Source: Mytilus californianus (lineage: Eukaryota; Mollusca; Bivalvia; Mytilida; Mytilidae). Taken from it: a stretch of DNA of 64,000 bases. How positions within the stretch are numbered: the stretch's first letter is position 1; each line of letters starts with the position of its first letter. This document shows, in pieces, positions 1 through 12,500 of this stretch. The notes under the pieces are model-generated. The model was not told where the DNA came from. It did not search any database and was given only the letters and a program-made list of their open reading frames with translations. Position numbers and translations under genes: made by a program. Location of the stretch: NCBI RefSeq assembly GCF_021869535.1, contig NW_026262593.1, positions 69,466,322-69,530,321 on the forward strand. The letters run 5' to 3'.

Positions 1-59
1 TTTTGTGATTTTACTTTTGACTGTGAATGTGATAATCGCAAACGTATAAAAACTGAGGA

Positions 60-345
60 AAGTAGAAATTTTCAGTGTTGAAAAGTCGAAATTTCGAGAT
101 TTTAAAAGTCGAAATTTTAAGTTTAAAGTCAAAATTTCGAGTTCTAAAAAAGTCAAAATTTCAAGATTTTAAAAGTAAAAATTTCATGTTGAAGTCAAAA
201 TTTCGAGATTTGAATAGTTAAAATTTCGAGTTAAAAGTAGAAATTTCGAGTTTTAAAAAAGTAGAAATTTCGACTTTTTAAAAGATTTTAAAAAGTCATA
301 ATTTCAAGTTGAAGTCAAAATTTCGAGATTTAAAAAAAAATTCAT
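60..345. repeat. AT-rich minisatellite
   Basis: Degenerate tandem repeat of roughly 25-35 bp built on the words AAGTCAAAATTTCGAG and TTTTAAAAGT. About ten irregular copies are visible. No coding potential. Confidence 0.75.
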
Positions 346-2640
346 TGCCAATTTTATTTTTACTATGTCCCTAATACGCTTCCGTATTAAAAAGAAATAA
401 TATCTAATGAAAAAAGGCAGTTTTAAAAACTTTATTCCGACCCTTGATCGTGTCAAGACTTTTCCGATAGAATTAATGATCCTCAACATAAGGTTTGTCC
501 AAAAAAATATAAAGCAAAAATAGTGCACAACTTGTATTATTTGACTTTGTATTGAAAGATGCTGATGCGGCGTAAAGCAATCACCAATCAATGTATTGGA
601 AGATTGGACGTTTTATACACCTTCTAAATCAAAATAACATGTTATACACTTTATTGGTCTGATGCACTTTTCTGGATTTATATTCTTCAGGAGCAAGCAA
701 ATTCAAACAATTGAAATCCAAGGATATAAGTACCGAAACACGCCAAGAGCTATAGGTTCCTTGAAATAATAGCCAAATCCATCTGAGGTCAACTTTGCCT
801 GAAGGAAATGGACGCTTGGTTTGTACTGATTTAAAAATTTATCAACGGCAATATTTATTAAATTTGCCAGTACCGAAGCACTGACAACTGAGCTGATGAT
901 ATTCTAATGGACTTTATTTCAACTAGCAGTTGTATCGACCCAGTGCTAGAAAATTAGAATCACACTTTATAAGTTGTATGCGTCCGAAACGTTTTGCTAT
1001 ATTTACCTTTATCAGGAACGCCAAAAGCCAACACATTGAAATCTAAGGATGTATAAGTACTGTGCGAAGTGTTGTATGGAATACGTTTTTATCATGTAAG
1101 CTCTAAAATCTGTAGCTATAAGCGATTTAACTGATATGTTTAATAGAAAGATACACATATGTAATTGTTAAAATGAAGAGTTTCTAAATTTTCTTTTGAA
1201 AATTTGGACAAAACGGATGATTAATAACGTTTGATTTTGTCAGTTTTTATGGACTTAACCTTTATGAATTTACATTAGAGCTCGGTATTTTTGTTATACT
1301 TTATTTCATGTACAGCTTTGAACATAAGATTTCAAAATCTTTGATTTGTAATTAAAGAATAGAGAGACAAGATGCTATACGTATCAAAGGTCTAAGTCTG
1401 ATTAAACAGACACACCATGACAAACATTGAAATATACGACAAACAACAACAAAAAAATTATTACATAGAACACTAAAGATTGAGCACCAAGAACCTTGCC
1501 AAAAACCTGAGGTGAACGCATATGCTCATGAAGGATAAGCATGGGTGATTTCCGTATACCATGTTGTTCCTTTAACTTAAAGAAAAAAATCGACAACTGA
1601 TCTTCTAATTGTAGACCCAAAAAAATAAAGAATCAAATTTAAGTCATGAATGTAAGACTTTCAAAACACAAATTTATGGAATGGCTATTCTTTTGTTTAT
1701 TTGTAAATCTTTATCTAAATAATGCGCATTCTATTATGAATTAACTTTGAATTAACACTGTTTAACGAAAAAAAAACGGTTGTGTGGACATAATACTAGA
1801 TGTAAAGGCAAATAAGATAGATACCAAAGTCGATATACAGTTATCAACATAGAGAGGTGTGTTTATTATATAGCGAGACGTACATTGACAATAATCTAGG
1901 AATTTCTTTAATAATTTGACACACACTATCCAATATAATTATAATCAATACCAATTTTCCCATAATACTACACTACATATAAAAATAAGACATAAGAAAA
2001 CCACTATAAATGTTCCTTACTTTACAAAGATAAAGTAACAAGTGACTGTGTTTAAATTATTTTTTATGTCTTAGCATTCCGCCTTTAACCATTCAATAGA
2101 CTTACAGAAGCTAAATAAAAGGCAACAAAACTCACTTTAGTGTAAAGTATTATGTACAACGAAAACAAAAGTTTATATACAAAAAAAAACAAATATTGAA
2201 CAGCACATACATATCAAATGATGTACGCACTAGTGAAAATAAACCTAATGTACTCAATCAACTTTATAGGTTGATATGATTTCACGTCTTACACTTTATA
2301 ACTAGTGACTGTGCAAAGCCTATTTTATACAGCAAAATCTTTAACAGTTTTTGAAAATAGAAAATTTTTCAATACTACTGATATAAAAATATACAGAATT
2401 TCAATGCAGTAAGTTAAAAGGCAACTCATAATGATATAATCACATACAACTGGGTGTAAAAAAGCATTCCTTATTAAATTCATGGCGGTATACTTATCTC
2501 TATATTTTTGATAAAATTAAGCAACGAAATATGATATGAAAGGATATGCAAGCAGTTCCTAATTTCTAAATGGCAATCGTTACTCATTCCAAGTAAAAGT
2601 AAGATGATTAAACGCGTTCCGTAGCGACACGTTGCTAACA
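346..2640. other. No gene recognised; repeat fragments
   Basis: AT-rich DNA without a convincing exon. It holds two copies of dispersed family F (about 655-790 and 965-1065), each with a TTTCTGGATTTA...CAGGA..GC core followed by 'attgaaatc(c/t)aaggat'. A degenerate family J copy lies at about 1400-1625. The rest (1066-1400, 1626-2640) shows nothing I can name. Confidence 0.5.
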
Positions 2641-3190
2641 AGTTGTTTTTACCGAAAGGGGATAGTTTAAAAGTAAGTAGCTTATCAATAATGGAATGCA
2701 ACAGAGACTCGATATTGACAAACCGTTTAAGTAGTTTTATTGAAGTGAGTGTGCTTCAAGTACGGTTGCCCCCAAGGGTGACTGAGAATAGAAGTATGGT
2801 CACCATTGGTCTTCCTCCGACCGGCAGTAAAACCCTTGCTAAAGTGGGGCGTCCGTTTGGCTGTGCGGGATGTACAAATTTGCAGCCACGTCCGGTCAGA
2901 ATGGGGACGTTAAATCCGATGCCTCGTGTAAAGAGCGTGCCACACTCTTCGCAAGTAAAGAACCCTTGCAACAACTCTTTGAGGGGTCCGTAGGTGACCT
3001 GTTGCAAGGCTACACTTCTGTCCCTATCCAATATACCCTCATTTCCCGTGCAGTCTAACTTTCTCCGACCTTAATTCCGGAAGCCCCTATTACAGAACCT
3101 ACCTATTGTATGTATTGTTAACTTGTTCTCGTCCTGAATATGCATGAAATATTTTCCACTGGATGTTAAGCAACCAACAATCAATCAATC
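2640..3190. repeat. GC-richer dispersed repeat with TCAATCAATC tail
   Basis: A patch with clearly higher GC than its surroundings (about 2750-3060), followed by a stretch ending in AACAATCAATCAATC. That end, with the preceding 'aatatgcatgaaatatttt', resembles the tail of a very common bivalve dispersed repeat as I remember it. A 91-codon reading frame on the minus strand (3031-2756) contains a CEEC pair but matches no family I know. The repeat explanation is preferred. Confidence 0.45.
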
Positions 3191-3834
3191 AAATACGGTT
3201 GTTACGAGGATTCATCAGCTCTTTAATGTTTGAATAAGTTTTGGATTTTCAAGTGATTTAGTATTTGGCAGTTTTTACTGGAGAGACATTAATTGCGAAG
3301 AGGACATCTCGTTATTCAAATTGGTACCATTCATATTATTACTATGACTGGGCGATACTTCTGCTGGATGACTGTTTGTGCTTGAACGGATATTGTTTTA
3401 TTTTTATTTGCTGTTATAAAAATTTGGAAAAGATTTTAAATTAAGAATGTATCTTCCTTATACGTCGATCTGATTTCTCGTCAGAGTTTGGCTTTACTTT
3501 TGGCCCTTCTTGGTTTTGTCAGCTCTTTAATATATTGTATTACTCGATTTTGGTTTTGGATTCGAGCTTTACTGGAGAAACATTGATTCCCGAAGTGTGC
3601 ATCTTGTGCATTAAAATTGATAACAATCAAATTATAACAAACATAAAATGAACCCTCAAAATTATTTCGTTGTCTACGATACCTGATCCCGCATCCATGG
3701 AAACGAACAGACACGACAATTTTATGAAATAGAATGATATTGCGTTGTATACATTTATTTTCATAGAAAATGTCAAATGATCTGCAGTTTTCAAATGAAC
3801 ATTTACTGAGAATACAAATGAATATAAAAATAAG

Positions 3835-4300
3835 AAGATGTGGTATGATTGCCAATGAGACAACTCTCTACAAGTGACAAAATGAGACAGAAATTAGCAA
3901 CTATATGCCACCGTACGGCCTTCAAAAATAGGTAAAATCCATACCTTATAGTCAGGCATAAAAGGCACCAGAAATGACAAATTTAAAACAATTCAAACGA
4001 GAAAACTAACGGCCTGATTTAAGTACAAAATAAAGAACGAAAAACAAACATGATATACAGCAACAAACGACAACCACTGAATTACAGGCTCCTGACTTGG
4101 GACAGGCACATACAGAATGTGGCGGGATTAAACTAGTTTTAAGGCGCCAACCCTCCTCTAACCTGCGACAGTGGTGTAACAGTACAATTTATGAACAAGT
4201 TCGTTTTCTATTTTCAATTCCTCATCTATTCCGGGATTTACAGTCAGAAACAGCGAAGATCATACTCGACATTGTCAAGACACCGTCAGCCAAGAAATGA
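3835..4300 (+). mobile_element. Dispersed repeat family A (SINE-like), near full length
   Basis: Begins 'agatgtggtatgattgcca' and continues through 'gacaactctc', 'caccgtacggccttcaa', 'ccactgaattacaggctcc' and 'cagtggtgtaacagtacaa'. The same series of words occurs at 22565, 48716 and, reversed, 28735 and 56690, so this is a dispersed family of about 450 bp. No protein is encoded. Probably a non-autonomous element; the class is not settled. Confidence 0.75.
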
Positions 4301-7078
4301 CGAGACGTCATTTAACAGCTGGGGGAGTATGTGGTAGACTGTAGGTTTTACAGTAATTGTGTATATTTTTATATTTAGTTCATAGTGTTGTATTTTGTAT
4401 AGGATATGACTTATATTGATTAATTAAAAGGTATGAGTATATTAATTACAGATTGTAATTAATTGATTAGTATATTTATTTTCATAGTTCATTTTATTTC
4501 CTCTTGACATTTGGACTTATTGACAGACGAATTTTCTACTGGTTTGGGTAACTTTGGTTTCACTGTATTTTACTTCAAAGGCTTTCTTTTCATGGTTCAT
4601 TGGACCGCACACTTTCTTTATTTCTATTGGTCATTATGTTTTGGCGCTATATTTCTTTTGTTCTTTATACTGGTTATCACTTTTTGATATACTGGTGGAC
4701 ATAGACATATGTGTTTGATATAATTCTAAGTTTAAGTAACATTCTTTCTTAGTGTTCTATATTCTGTATACAGGTCAGTTATCTTTTTCTATTACTAATT
4801 ATATGTTAATAGTCCAGATATTTATTCAGTCAGGATTCTACTTCGTCAAAATTATCTCCCCATTACGCCAGTTCATTTTTACAATCGTAAAAATGGAAGC
4901 CATTGTAGGGATGACGCGCTTCCAATTTAGCTCTTGAAAACCGATAAATTTATCCACATAGCACCATTACGATCCTTATATGCCAGGTGTATTAATTAAA
5001 TATTTCGTGGAAGGGAAGACTAAAAATTTTCAGAGGTTGAAGACTATAAATCCTAATTATCACACACAAAAAATGAAGTTTTTCCGAAGATATGCATTTT
5101 TAAGATCCAACTTAAAAGTCAGTCGTCAAGTACTTTTAGTAAAAATTTTCTATTGGAACACACCTACTCTGCTTTTGTGATTCATTAGAAAGGTATTTCA
5201 CTTGACCCATATATTTAATTTTTTAGTACTGTGAACTTTCGATGTTATAAAGTCAACCTGTAGCCTTGATATATAAAAATAATAGAATCTGAAGCGAGAT
5301 GATGTATTAAATACTCTTGCTTTATACGTTTTCAAGACAAAATATTTAACTCAAACACGCCGTAACATAAAAAGGTGCACTCGATTTTATCTTTTCGATG
5401 CAATTGTTACCCATTTTTTTGAATTTTTTCTTGAGTTAAAAAATGGAAGGGCAGAAACGAAAATTAAGGAACAAATAGATTGATATGTTCTTCGTCCGTT
5501 GTAAAAAAAAAAATCGGAGGTTATGCATTTTTAGATCCAACTGAATAGACACCCATGTCGTCGACTTGATATCCAATTGTTCTGCTTAATTATGTAATAG
5601 ATAAATTGAAAACTTATGCAAATTGTGTTTTTATGATAAAATACTTCGTAATTTAGCCGAAAACTGTCATTTTATTTGTTTCTATTAACTTTTAAAAATT
5701 TTGTTACTATAGTAAACGTTACAGTAAGCATTTATCGCCTTCTCTAACAAAGAGCTTCGATTCTTTTGTTCTAATCAACTGGGTTTCCGCCTGTATTATT
5801 TTACCTAGAATGAATGTTTAGAATGAAAGGCCGATGCGTAAATGTTGAATGCGAGATGAATGCTTTAAAATGATAAAAAAAAAATAGATAAAGTACAGTA
5901 AAGTATTATATTTGATTAAATGGTTTAAGAGACGTTATTTTCATATTTTCATAAATAAAGTACTTTTAACTAATTTGGTAAAGAATTAATTTAATACACA
6001 TTGTATGAGAATTCGAGTGTTCCGGTACGAATGCTTTAAATACTTTTAAAGGTAAAGATATAAACGTAATAAAAGTTATGTGGTATTGATTGATTATTTT
6101 AACTAAGAGTACATATCGTAAACAGGTGGATTATCACAGTAAAACATCGATTACAATTTGTTTATTTGTTATACAGGTATATTTTTAAGTAATCCTGGGA
6201 AGATGTGATTTAATTCCAATTAGATAATTCAGGAGGCCTATGCACCTCATGCGAGGTAAGCTAAGTGTCAATTTTGTAATGTTCGTATTTTTGTTTGTTG
6301 CTACTTTATGCTTACGGCATTTATACAGCATGCTGCTTTTGCTTTTAGTTTTGTTAATTTGCTTATGTTAAAGTTTGTGTTAACCGCTTTTGTCATTTTT
6401 CGTATATTAGACTTGTCTATATAATATGAGTCGTTAAGTGCATATGGACTGAACTATGTCAGATACGCTCAACAATATAAGCATATTGTTGTAAAGACAT
6501 GCAGAACTGATTTATTTATATTTCTAATAGTAAAACATTTGTTTATCATATTACTTGGATAGAAACCTATGTACCAGATTATTTATTTGATAAAAAGGTC
6601 AGAATCTTACTATTGTATTTATTTTGCAGGGTATTTTTTATTTAGTTATTGTTATTGTCCTGATTTTGTCAAGAAATAAAACGAATCCACCTCAGAAGAA
6701 AGTATTGTTTTATTAGCCCTAGAAAGTGCTATTACATGTATATGTTTTCACTAAAGAGATGTCATTTAAAAATGCTCCATTGCGGAAAACTTTTATATTC
6801 TAAGTTTTGCCTAATAGAAATTCTAAATACTACATACTGAATGGCATATACCACATGACATGTATTGTAAACAACCTTAAATATTCATTACATCATTCAC
6901 TGCTTCTGTAAAACGAAGACAGCAAACACAGAAAAAAGAAATTAAAATAATATAAAAGCAAAGCAAAGCAAAATGCTCTGAACAGATTAAGGAAAACAGT
7001 TGTAAAAGTAAGCATCATAAAAATTCTAAAATGTTTCGTATTTCTTTGAAATCTGTTGAAATAGGAGTAAACATTTAT
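4301..7078. other. No gene recognised
   Basis: About 2.8 kb of AT-rich sequence. The open frames at 4752-4937 and 4980-5180 are short and of biased composition, with no recognisable domain. No tRNA, rRNA or repeat array was seen. It is the 3' flank of the minus-strand NHL exon. Confidence 0.5.
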
Positions 7079-7926
7079 TTATTTATATTTCACTTCAAAC
7101 ACAAATGCCATGTTGTCACTAAAATTAGAAACAAGTAGGATATTTTCTCTTTTATCATACTGTATTCCAGTAGGATATTTCAACCCATCTGATTTTGTGA
7201 AAAAATTTCTATGTTTCTCTCCGTCATAAGACACCCAAATTACATCGTTGGAATAATGGCAAGCAACATATATGCTTCCCTCGTTGTCTGTTGTTAGGCC
7301 CTTTAGATATTTGTTTTCCTCATTTTCAAACAACCATATAACTTTACCATCTAAATTACAACAATATAACGTTGTGTAATCAGTATAAAACAGTTTATCT
7401 TTGTCTACTGTAATGTAGTAAATGTTGTCAGACGGTAATGGTATTGTCCGTGTTACAATACCCTCCTGGTTTATCTCATGTATTTGATTTCCAATAACAG
7501 CATACAATTTGTTTTTATAACATGACAATCCCTCACATTCTTTACTTGTTCTGATTTTTCTAATGATATAACCTTTGGATATACTCATTTCTACTATTGT
7601 TTTATCCAATGGACTGGATACAGCAACAATATTTATAGCTACCTCTGTTATATAATTTGGTGTCCATGATAGAGGTAAATACCGTACACCACTGCCATCT
7701 TCAAAGCAGATTATTAACCTGTTATTTCTACAGTCTGTAAACACCAACTGACTGTTAGTGATAATACAATCCCAGATTCCAAGGTCACTATCTTTTAGTG
7801 GAATAAGGTTAATACGTTTTCGCAGATTGATAAAAATAGGTGATTTATGTTTTACTATATGAACCTGAGCCTGCTCATATTCTATAATTGCATATTTCTG
7901 TTGTTGTTCTTCTTTCGTTTTGTTAC
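7079..7926 (-). CDS. Terminal exon of a TRIM/B-box-like protein, NHL-type beta-propeller domain
   Basis: The frame is open on the minus strand from a good acceptor (CCAG before position 7926) to a stop at 7079: two phase bases, 281 codons and a stop. Seen: a lysine/glutamine-rich linker at about residues 1-30, then repeated blade-like units such as LVFTDCRNNRLIICFEDG, LFYTDYTTLYCCNLDGK and IYVACHYSNDVIWVSYDG, and the ending YPTGIQYDKRENILLVSN. This 'GL/I..D..G.IYV....N..I' pattern is typical of NHL/six-blade propellers at the C-terminus of TRIM56/TRIM71-like proteins, which are greatly expanded in bivalves. In that family the propeller binds protein or RNA while an N-terminal RING/B-box/coiled-coil part acts as ubiquitin ligase or scaffold. 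AATAAA words follow the stop directly, as expected for a terminal exon. No B-box exon was found upstream, so the gene is incomplete here or split by a long intron. Confidence 0.72.
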
Positions 7927-8286
7927 CTGGAATGTGTAAAACAAACTACTTTTGTAATTGTCATTTAAGTTAATTTGAAATTTGTGTTGACAACGAAAAG
8001 TGGTAGACGTAAAAAATTCAAACAAACATATAAATTTATCGAACAAAGACGCCAACAAAAAAAGGTGTAGAAGATAAAAGTAGTAAATTCTGTAAAACCC
8101 CTTTGTGTCCGAATCGCAGAACTCACTTGCACCAGGAATTCCCAGAGTTAAATAGTCAAAAACATGATGGCGGGATGTATAAATACATTCAAAAGTCAAA
8201 CGACAAAGAGAAACATAATAGCAAGAAGACAAATAACGGGGAAATTAAAGTAAAATGAAAAGATACACAAATTAAGCACCAACAAT

Positions 8287-8480
8287 CTATAACTCAAGAC
8301 AATCTTGTATCATTTGTGAGTAAGACACTGAATTTTTCTCAATAAGATATTGGTACTTTTCGTTGAACTTTTGAGAAAATGGACGTTCTTTGACAAAACT
8401 GTGGCTCATTAAATGTTTGCACAGACACCTATAACGTTTTACAAAGTCTGAGTAGCAGCTTCGATCTCTTGAACCAGATG
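8287..8480 (-). pseudogene. Reverse-transcriptase 3' fragment (GIPMG family)
   Basis: The minus-strand frame reads SCYSDFVKRYRCLCKHLMS, then HSFVKERPFSQKFNEKYQYL, then SVSYSQMIQDCLEL and a stop. The same C-terminal pattern (GYVKERLIFFKKKFIRRYQ ... SVSTSQIIHDGLEV stop) ends the longer copy at 11205-12273. It is the C-terminal scrap of the same retroelement subfamily, without its catalytic part. Confidence 0.65.
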
Positions 8481-8499
8481 AACCAAACCTAAACACTTT

Positions 8500-8735
8500 A
8501 TATGAAAATGGATCAAAAAGTAAAATAACAAAAATACCGAACTCCGAGGAAAATTCTAAACGGAAAGTTAATAAGCAAATGGCAAAATCAAAAGCTCAAA
8601 CACATCAAACGAATGGATAACAACTGTCATATTCCTGACTTGGTACAGGCATTTTCTTATGTAGAAAATGGTGAATTAACTGGTTTTATAGCTAGCTAAA
8701 CCTCTTACTTGTATGACAGTCGCATAAAATTCCTA
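8500..8735 (+). mobile_element. Dispersed repeat family B (SINE-like)
   Basis: Runs from 'aaaataccgaactccgagg' through 'catcaaacgaatggataaca' and 'cctgacttggtacaggcatt' to 'tttatagctagctaaacc'. The same words recur at 34310-34500 and 37525-37790 (plus) and at 12870, 13710 and 15415 (minus). About 230 bp, non-coding. Confidence 0.75.
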
Positions 8736-10050
8736 TTCAGTTATGCATTCAGAAGCACATTCGAATTCTACGTTATACAAAATGCACACTTCTATCTTTG
8801 AAGAACATATGCTGACTTTAAGATAATTTTGTATGAGTGTGTTTTAAATGTTGATGAATCATTGCTGTTTATCCTATATTTTTAATTTACTGTTTTGTTC
8901 AGAATTGAATTTTGGATAATTGGTGACGCAAAAAATATCATTTTCATCTTTAAATGTTTAAACTATTTCATAAACAGTTCGGTTCCTCAACACTTATGGT
9001 TATTTTTAGAAATTGGCGTTTTGCAGTTGTTGTTTTTTTTTGACACATTAGCTGGTTGGGTGCTTCAATGTCTCTTTTGGCACATGCTATATGTTTGCTC
9101 TATAAAATGTGTACTATGCATTTTACAAAGTTATAATGGATTCAATATGTCGGCCCGGTTAGTAATAATATTAATGATAATAATGACTTCGCTTAAAGAG
9201 GGAGACTCAATAAGCCTTCGCTATTCAACCTCGAGGCCCTCAGAAACAACATGCAGAACAAGAATAACAAACATATCAATTTTTCTACACATAATTCAAC
9301 TTTTATGCTAAATGAGTGTCTATACAAAAAGAAAACAATACTAAACACTATACATGCTCAAACATTAAAGACATGAGAGAGTTGTTACCTAAAAACATCT
9401 TCACATTTTGTTTAAAAAGAACTAATATTTTCACATAGAATTATTTCATTTGGTAGTTTATTCCAAAGTATTTAGGAGCTATATGTGAATGATTGTTTCG
9501 TCGAACCTGGTGGTCTTTATTTAGTTTAGTTTAAAATTCTTGTAAAACTATTGAATTGTATTGCCCTTTTACTTATCAACACAAGAACAATAGTTCAAAA
9601 TTTCTTTTTCGTGATTTGAAGCTCTTTTTCACTTCTGTTATTGGTTACATTTTAGATGTTACTAAAAGTTTTATGGGAGTAACATAGTATCGTTTCATTA
9701 TCTATTTTTATTTAACAGTGTTGTTTCTACCAAATGGAAATCGTAGATTCAAGTTATTGGTTTTAGTCATGAAAAATATATTTGATAAAAACCACACTGA
9801 TTCCAACAACTAATGTATTGAAGACAATATTATGACGGACTTATGGCCGACAACATATCTGTTGTGTCTGTTCAATTGTTATTCAAACAGAAAATCGGTA
9901 TTCAAGTGAATACTAATTGTGCATCCTTACAGACCGACATAATTTTGTACTAATATGAAATACAATTCAAACAGAGCCTTCTACCAAAAGGGAAAATCTT
10001 TTGAGGTTCTTTAATACCACTTTAACAGATCGTTATATTAATAATGTCAT
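8736..10050. other. No gene recognised
   Basis: Includes a 138-codon open frame at 8895-9311 rich in F, I and L with no domain or splice support, judged random. Nothing else is recognisable before the reverse-transcriptase scraps at about 10.06 kb. Confidence 0.45.
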
Positions 10051-10059
10051 GTCATTCAA

Positions 10060-10410
10060 CAGTCCACACTTCAGTAAGTGCTTGCAACTCATATACTCCA
10101 GTGTACTTGAAATTAAAGATGCTACTAAAAAAAAGCGTTCTGATTCATGTGATTGACACTGATGGACGACTTCAAACTAAGATCTATGACAAACGATTTA
10201 AATCACTAAATTTAAGTCTGATAGTTATCACAGATTACATGTTGCTCTCTTAAAACTGATGAGTCAATGCCATGCTATAATTCGTTTTAGATATTAGGTA
10301 CATGATTAAGTATTGGTGTTCCTATGGGGACCAGTTCTGCTATTTCAATCACAGATTTGTTGATTTCTGTATGTTACGATACAAATGAAAGGCTAAACTT
10401 GATAATGACC
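10060..10410 (+). pseudogene. Two scrambled reverse-transcriptase scraps
   Basis: At 10060-10200 one frame reads LIYSSVLEIKDATKK ... DTDGRLQTKIYDKRF, matching the 'IYP.ELEIKDTT...G.L.TKIYDKRD' segment of the GIPMG reverse transcriptases. At about 10312-10370 another frame reads IGVPMGTSSAISITDLL, matching IGIPMGTNCAPLLADLF. In an intact element the GIPMG motif precedes the KIYDKR segment; here the order is reversed, so these are separate or rearranged fragments. Confidence 0.5.
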
Positions 10411-11204
10411 ACAAAAACACAAGTCGGTACATTTATTTCAATACTATAGGCATTTATGTACAGGGTAAATTTGTTTGCATACAAACCCAATTAAACCGAA
10501 GGAATTTATTATCTTATTTTACGATCGCTTATCCAAACCTAAAAGTGACCGTTGCACTTTTATAAACTTTGAGTACTAAAAGTTCTTATCGGTTTTGAAA
10601 TAAATGTGTTTGAAATGACGTTAGTTATGAAAATATTTGTACGGTGACAAAGATTTAACTACATGGCTATGGATATAAATTTTTAAACTATGTGTTACGA
10701 ATTTTATATACAGGGGAATTTTGTTTGAACGCGATTCAACTGTAAGCGATTTAATGACAACTGTTTTTTTACGGGTTTGTAGTGTAACAAATTACAAAAA
10801 TGCATAGAATTATCCAATATAATTAGAAACCATTATGTCTTGATAGATTTATCTGCAAAATAAAACATAGTTTGAATACTTTATTTGTTTTGTTTTGTTT
10901 TTTCTTTAGTGATGGATGAAATATTAGTGCGCAGGGTTTATATATATTATTTCAGAGGAAAATGTGGACTCCACCTTTAGTAGTTGTGTAATACTTTTGT
11001 AGAAGAACAATGGTCTTATTAAAGTACAAGGAGTCTTGTTGCCTTTTTCAAAAGATTAATTTTATGAACCCGATTTTTTTTTATTTATTATACTGACTGT
11101 TATAATTGTTTCTCTATACCTTTTGTTGTTTCTACTGATGAAGAACAAAGACGTGTCATTTTGCTACTTAACTGGAACAAGTTTAACCCATTCGTAGTGG
11201 TATT

Positions 11205-12273
11205 AACCATATGCGGATTCTAAAAAACTGTAAAGAACTTCTGGATAATTTTGAATCTCGATCATCTCTGAAATTACTTCTATCAAAACCTTTGATTTTT
11301 CAACCCTTTATACTACCATTCCCCATGTCAAATTGAAAAATCGTTTATAAGAAATAATCTACAATGCTTTTCAATATAAAAATGTCTTTATTGTTTTGGG
11401 ATACCATACGGAATATTTTGTTAATAGTGAACAAAAAGGTAAATAAAGGCAACAGTAGTATGCTACACCGAGGAACAAGTGATCAGTATGCTGGAGTTTC
11501 TTGTTGACAACATATTTGTTGAATTTGGAGGTAGATGTTTTCAACAAATTGTCGGCATTCCTATGGGAACGAACTGTGCGCCTCTCCTTATCGACCTCTT
11601 CTTATTTTCATATGAGTCGGAAATCCTTCAGACACTTGTCAAAAACAAGAAGATAAAAAAAGCAAGATCATTTAATTTCACATTCAGATATATTGATGCT
11701 GTTCTTTCCATTAATAATCCAAACTTTTATGATTGGGTTCCATTAATATATCTTCCAGAACTAGAAATTAGAGTAACAACAGACACGTCTTCCTTCGCCT
11801 CATTTTTAGACTTATACCTCGAATTTGACATAAACGGTCATCTCAGTACCAGAATCTATGACAAACGACACGATTTTAATTTTGAAATTATCAATTTCGC
11901 CCACCTTAGTAGCAATGTACCAACTTCACCTGCATATGGGATATACATTTCCCAACTCATTCGGTATTTTGTTTAGGATCCAGCTAAAGCCCGCCTCCGG
12001 GGGCGAGATTTTCTCGCTGTGTTGAAGACCCATTGGTGGCCTTGAGCTGTTTTCTGCTCTTTGATTAAGTTGTTGTCGCTTTGACTATATATTCCCCGTT
12101 TCCATTCTCAATTTTATTTATAAACGTCAACGTACAGAAAGTTGATGAACCAGGGTTATGTCAAAGAACGTCTCATCTTTTTTAAAAAAAAGTTCATCAG
12201 AAGATACCAAGAATTTGTTGATAAATATTCCGTATCAACTTCACAAATAATACATGATGGTCTTGAAGTATAG
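11205..12273 (+). pseudogene. Penelope-like/GIPMG reverse transcriptase, decayed copy
   Basis: Pieces in order, in different frames: ILKNCKELLDNFESRSSLK, then LPFPMSN/HVKLKNRL, then FIVLGYHTEYFVNSEQ. A 165-codon open block (11479-11976) follows, with LVDNIFVEFGGRCFQQIVG, GIPMGTNCAPLLIDLFLFSY, FTFRYIDAVLSINN and YGIYISQLIRYFV. After a short insertion come KLMNQGYVKERLIFF and SVSTSQIIHDGLEV with a stop at 12273. The catalytic box expected as YxDD reads YIDA, so the second aspartate is lost. With frameshifts and an insertion this copy is dead. Clade: probably Penelope-like, judged from the MGTxxAPxxAxLF block, not by phylogeny. Confidence 0.75.
11977..12122 (+). mobile_element. Dispersed repeat family H inserted in the reverse transcriptase
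   Basis: A 145-bp block ('gcctccgggggcgagatttt' ... 'ccccgtttccattctcaatt') interrupts the reverse-transcriptase coding region. The reverse complement of the same block lies at 17690-17835. It separates YISQLIRYFV from the C-terminal KLMNQGYVKERL segment. Confidence 0.65.
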
Positions 12274-12329
12274 ATTTTAGGTACTGACATTGTTTATCAT
12301 ATTAATTACGTGTTATAGTGTTCTTTTAT

Positions 12330-12500
12330 TTCATAGTTGCGCCAGACGCGCGTTTCCTCTACAAAAGACTCATTAGTGACGGTCGAATAAAAAAAAGTTA
12401 AAAAAACCAAATAAAGTACGAAATTGAAGAGCATTGAGGACCAAAAATTCCTAAAAGTTATACCAAATACAGCTAAGGTAATCTATTCCTGGGGTAGAAA
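12330..12500 (+). repeat. Dispersed repeat family G
   Basis: Words 'gcgccagacgcgcgtttcct' and 'ctacaaaagactcatta', then 'accaaataaagtacgaaatt' and 'tacagctaaggtaatc'. The same series is at 21500-21625, partly at 22180-22215 and, reversed, at 39885-39945. Confidence 0.65.

Noticed and set aside
2756..3031. Zinc-binding small protein with CEEC
   Set aside because: Only one Cys pair, no start or splice support, and it lies within a repeat with a known tail.
8895..9311. 138-codon open frame
   Set aside because: F/I/L-rich composition of AT-rich DNA, no homologous pattern, no exon signals.
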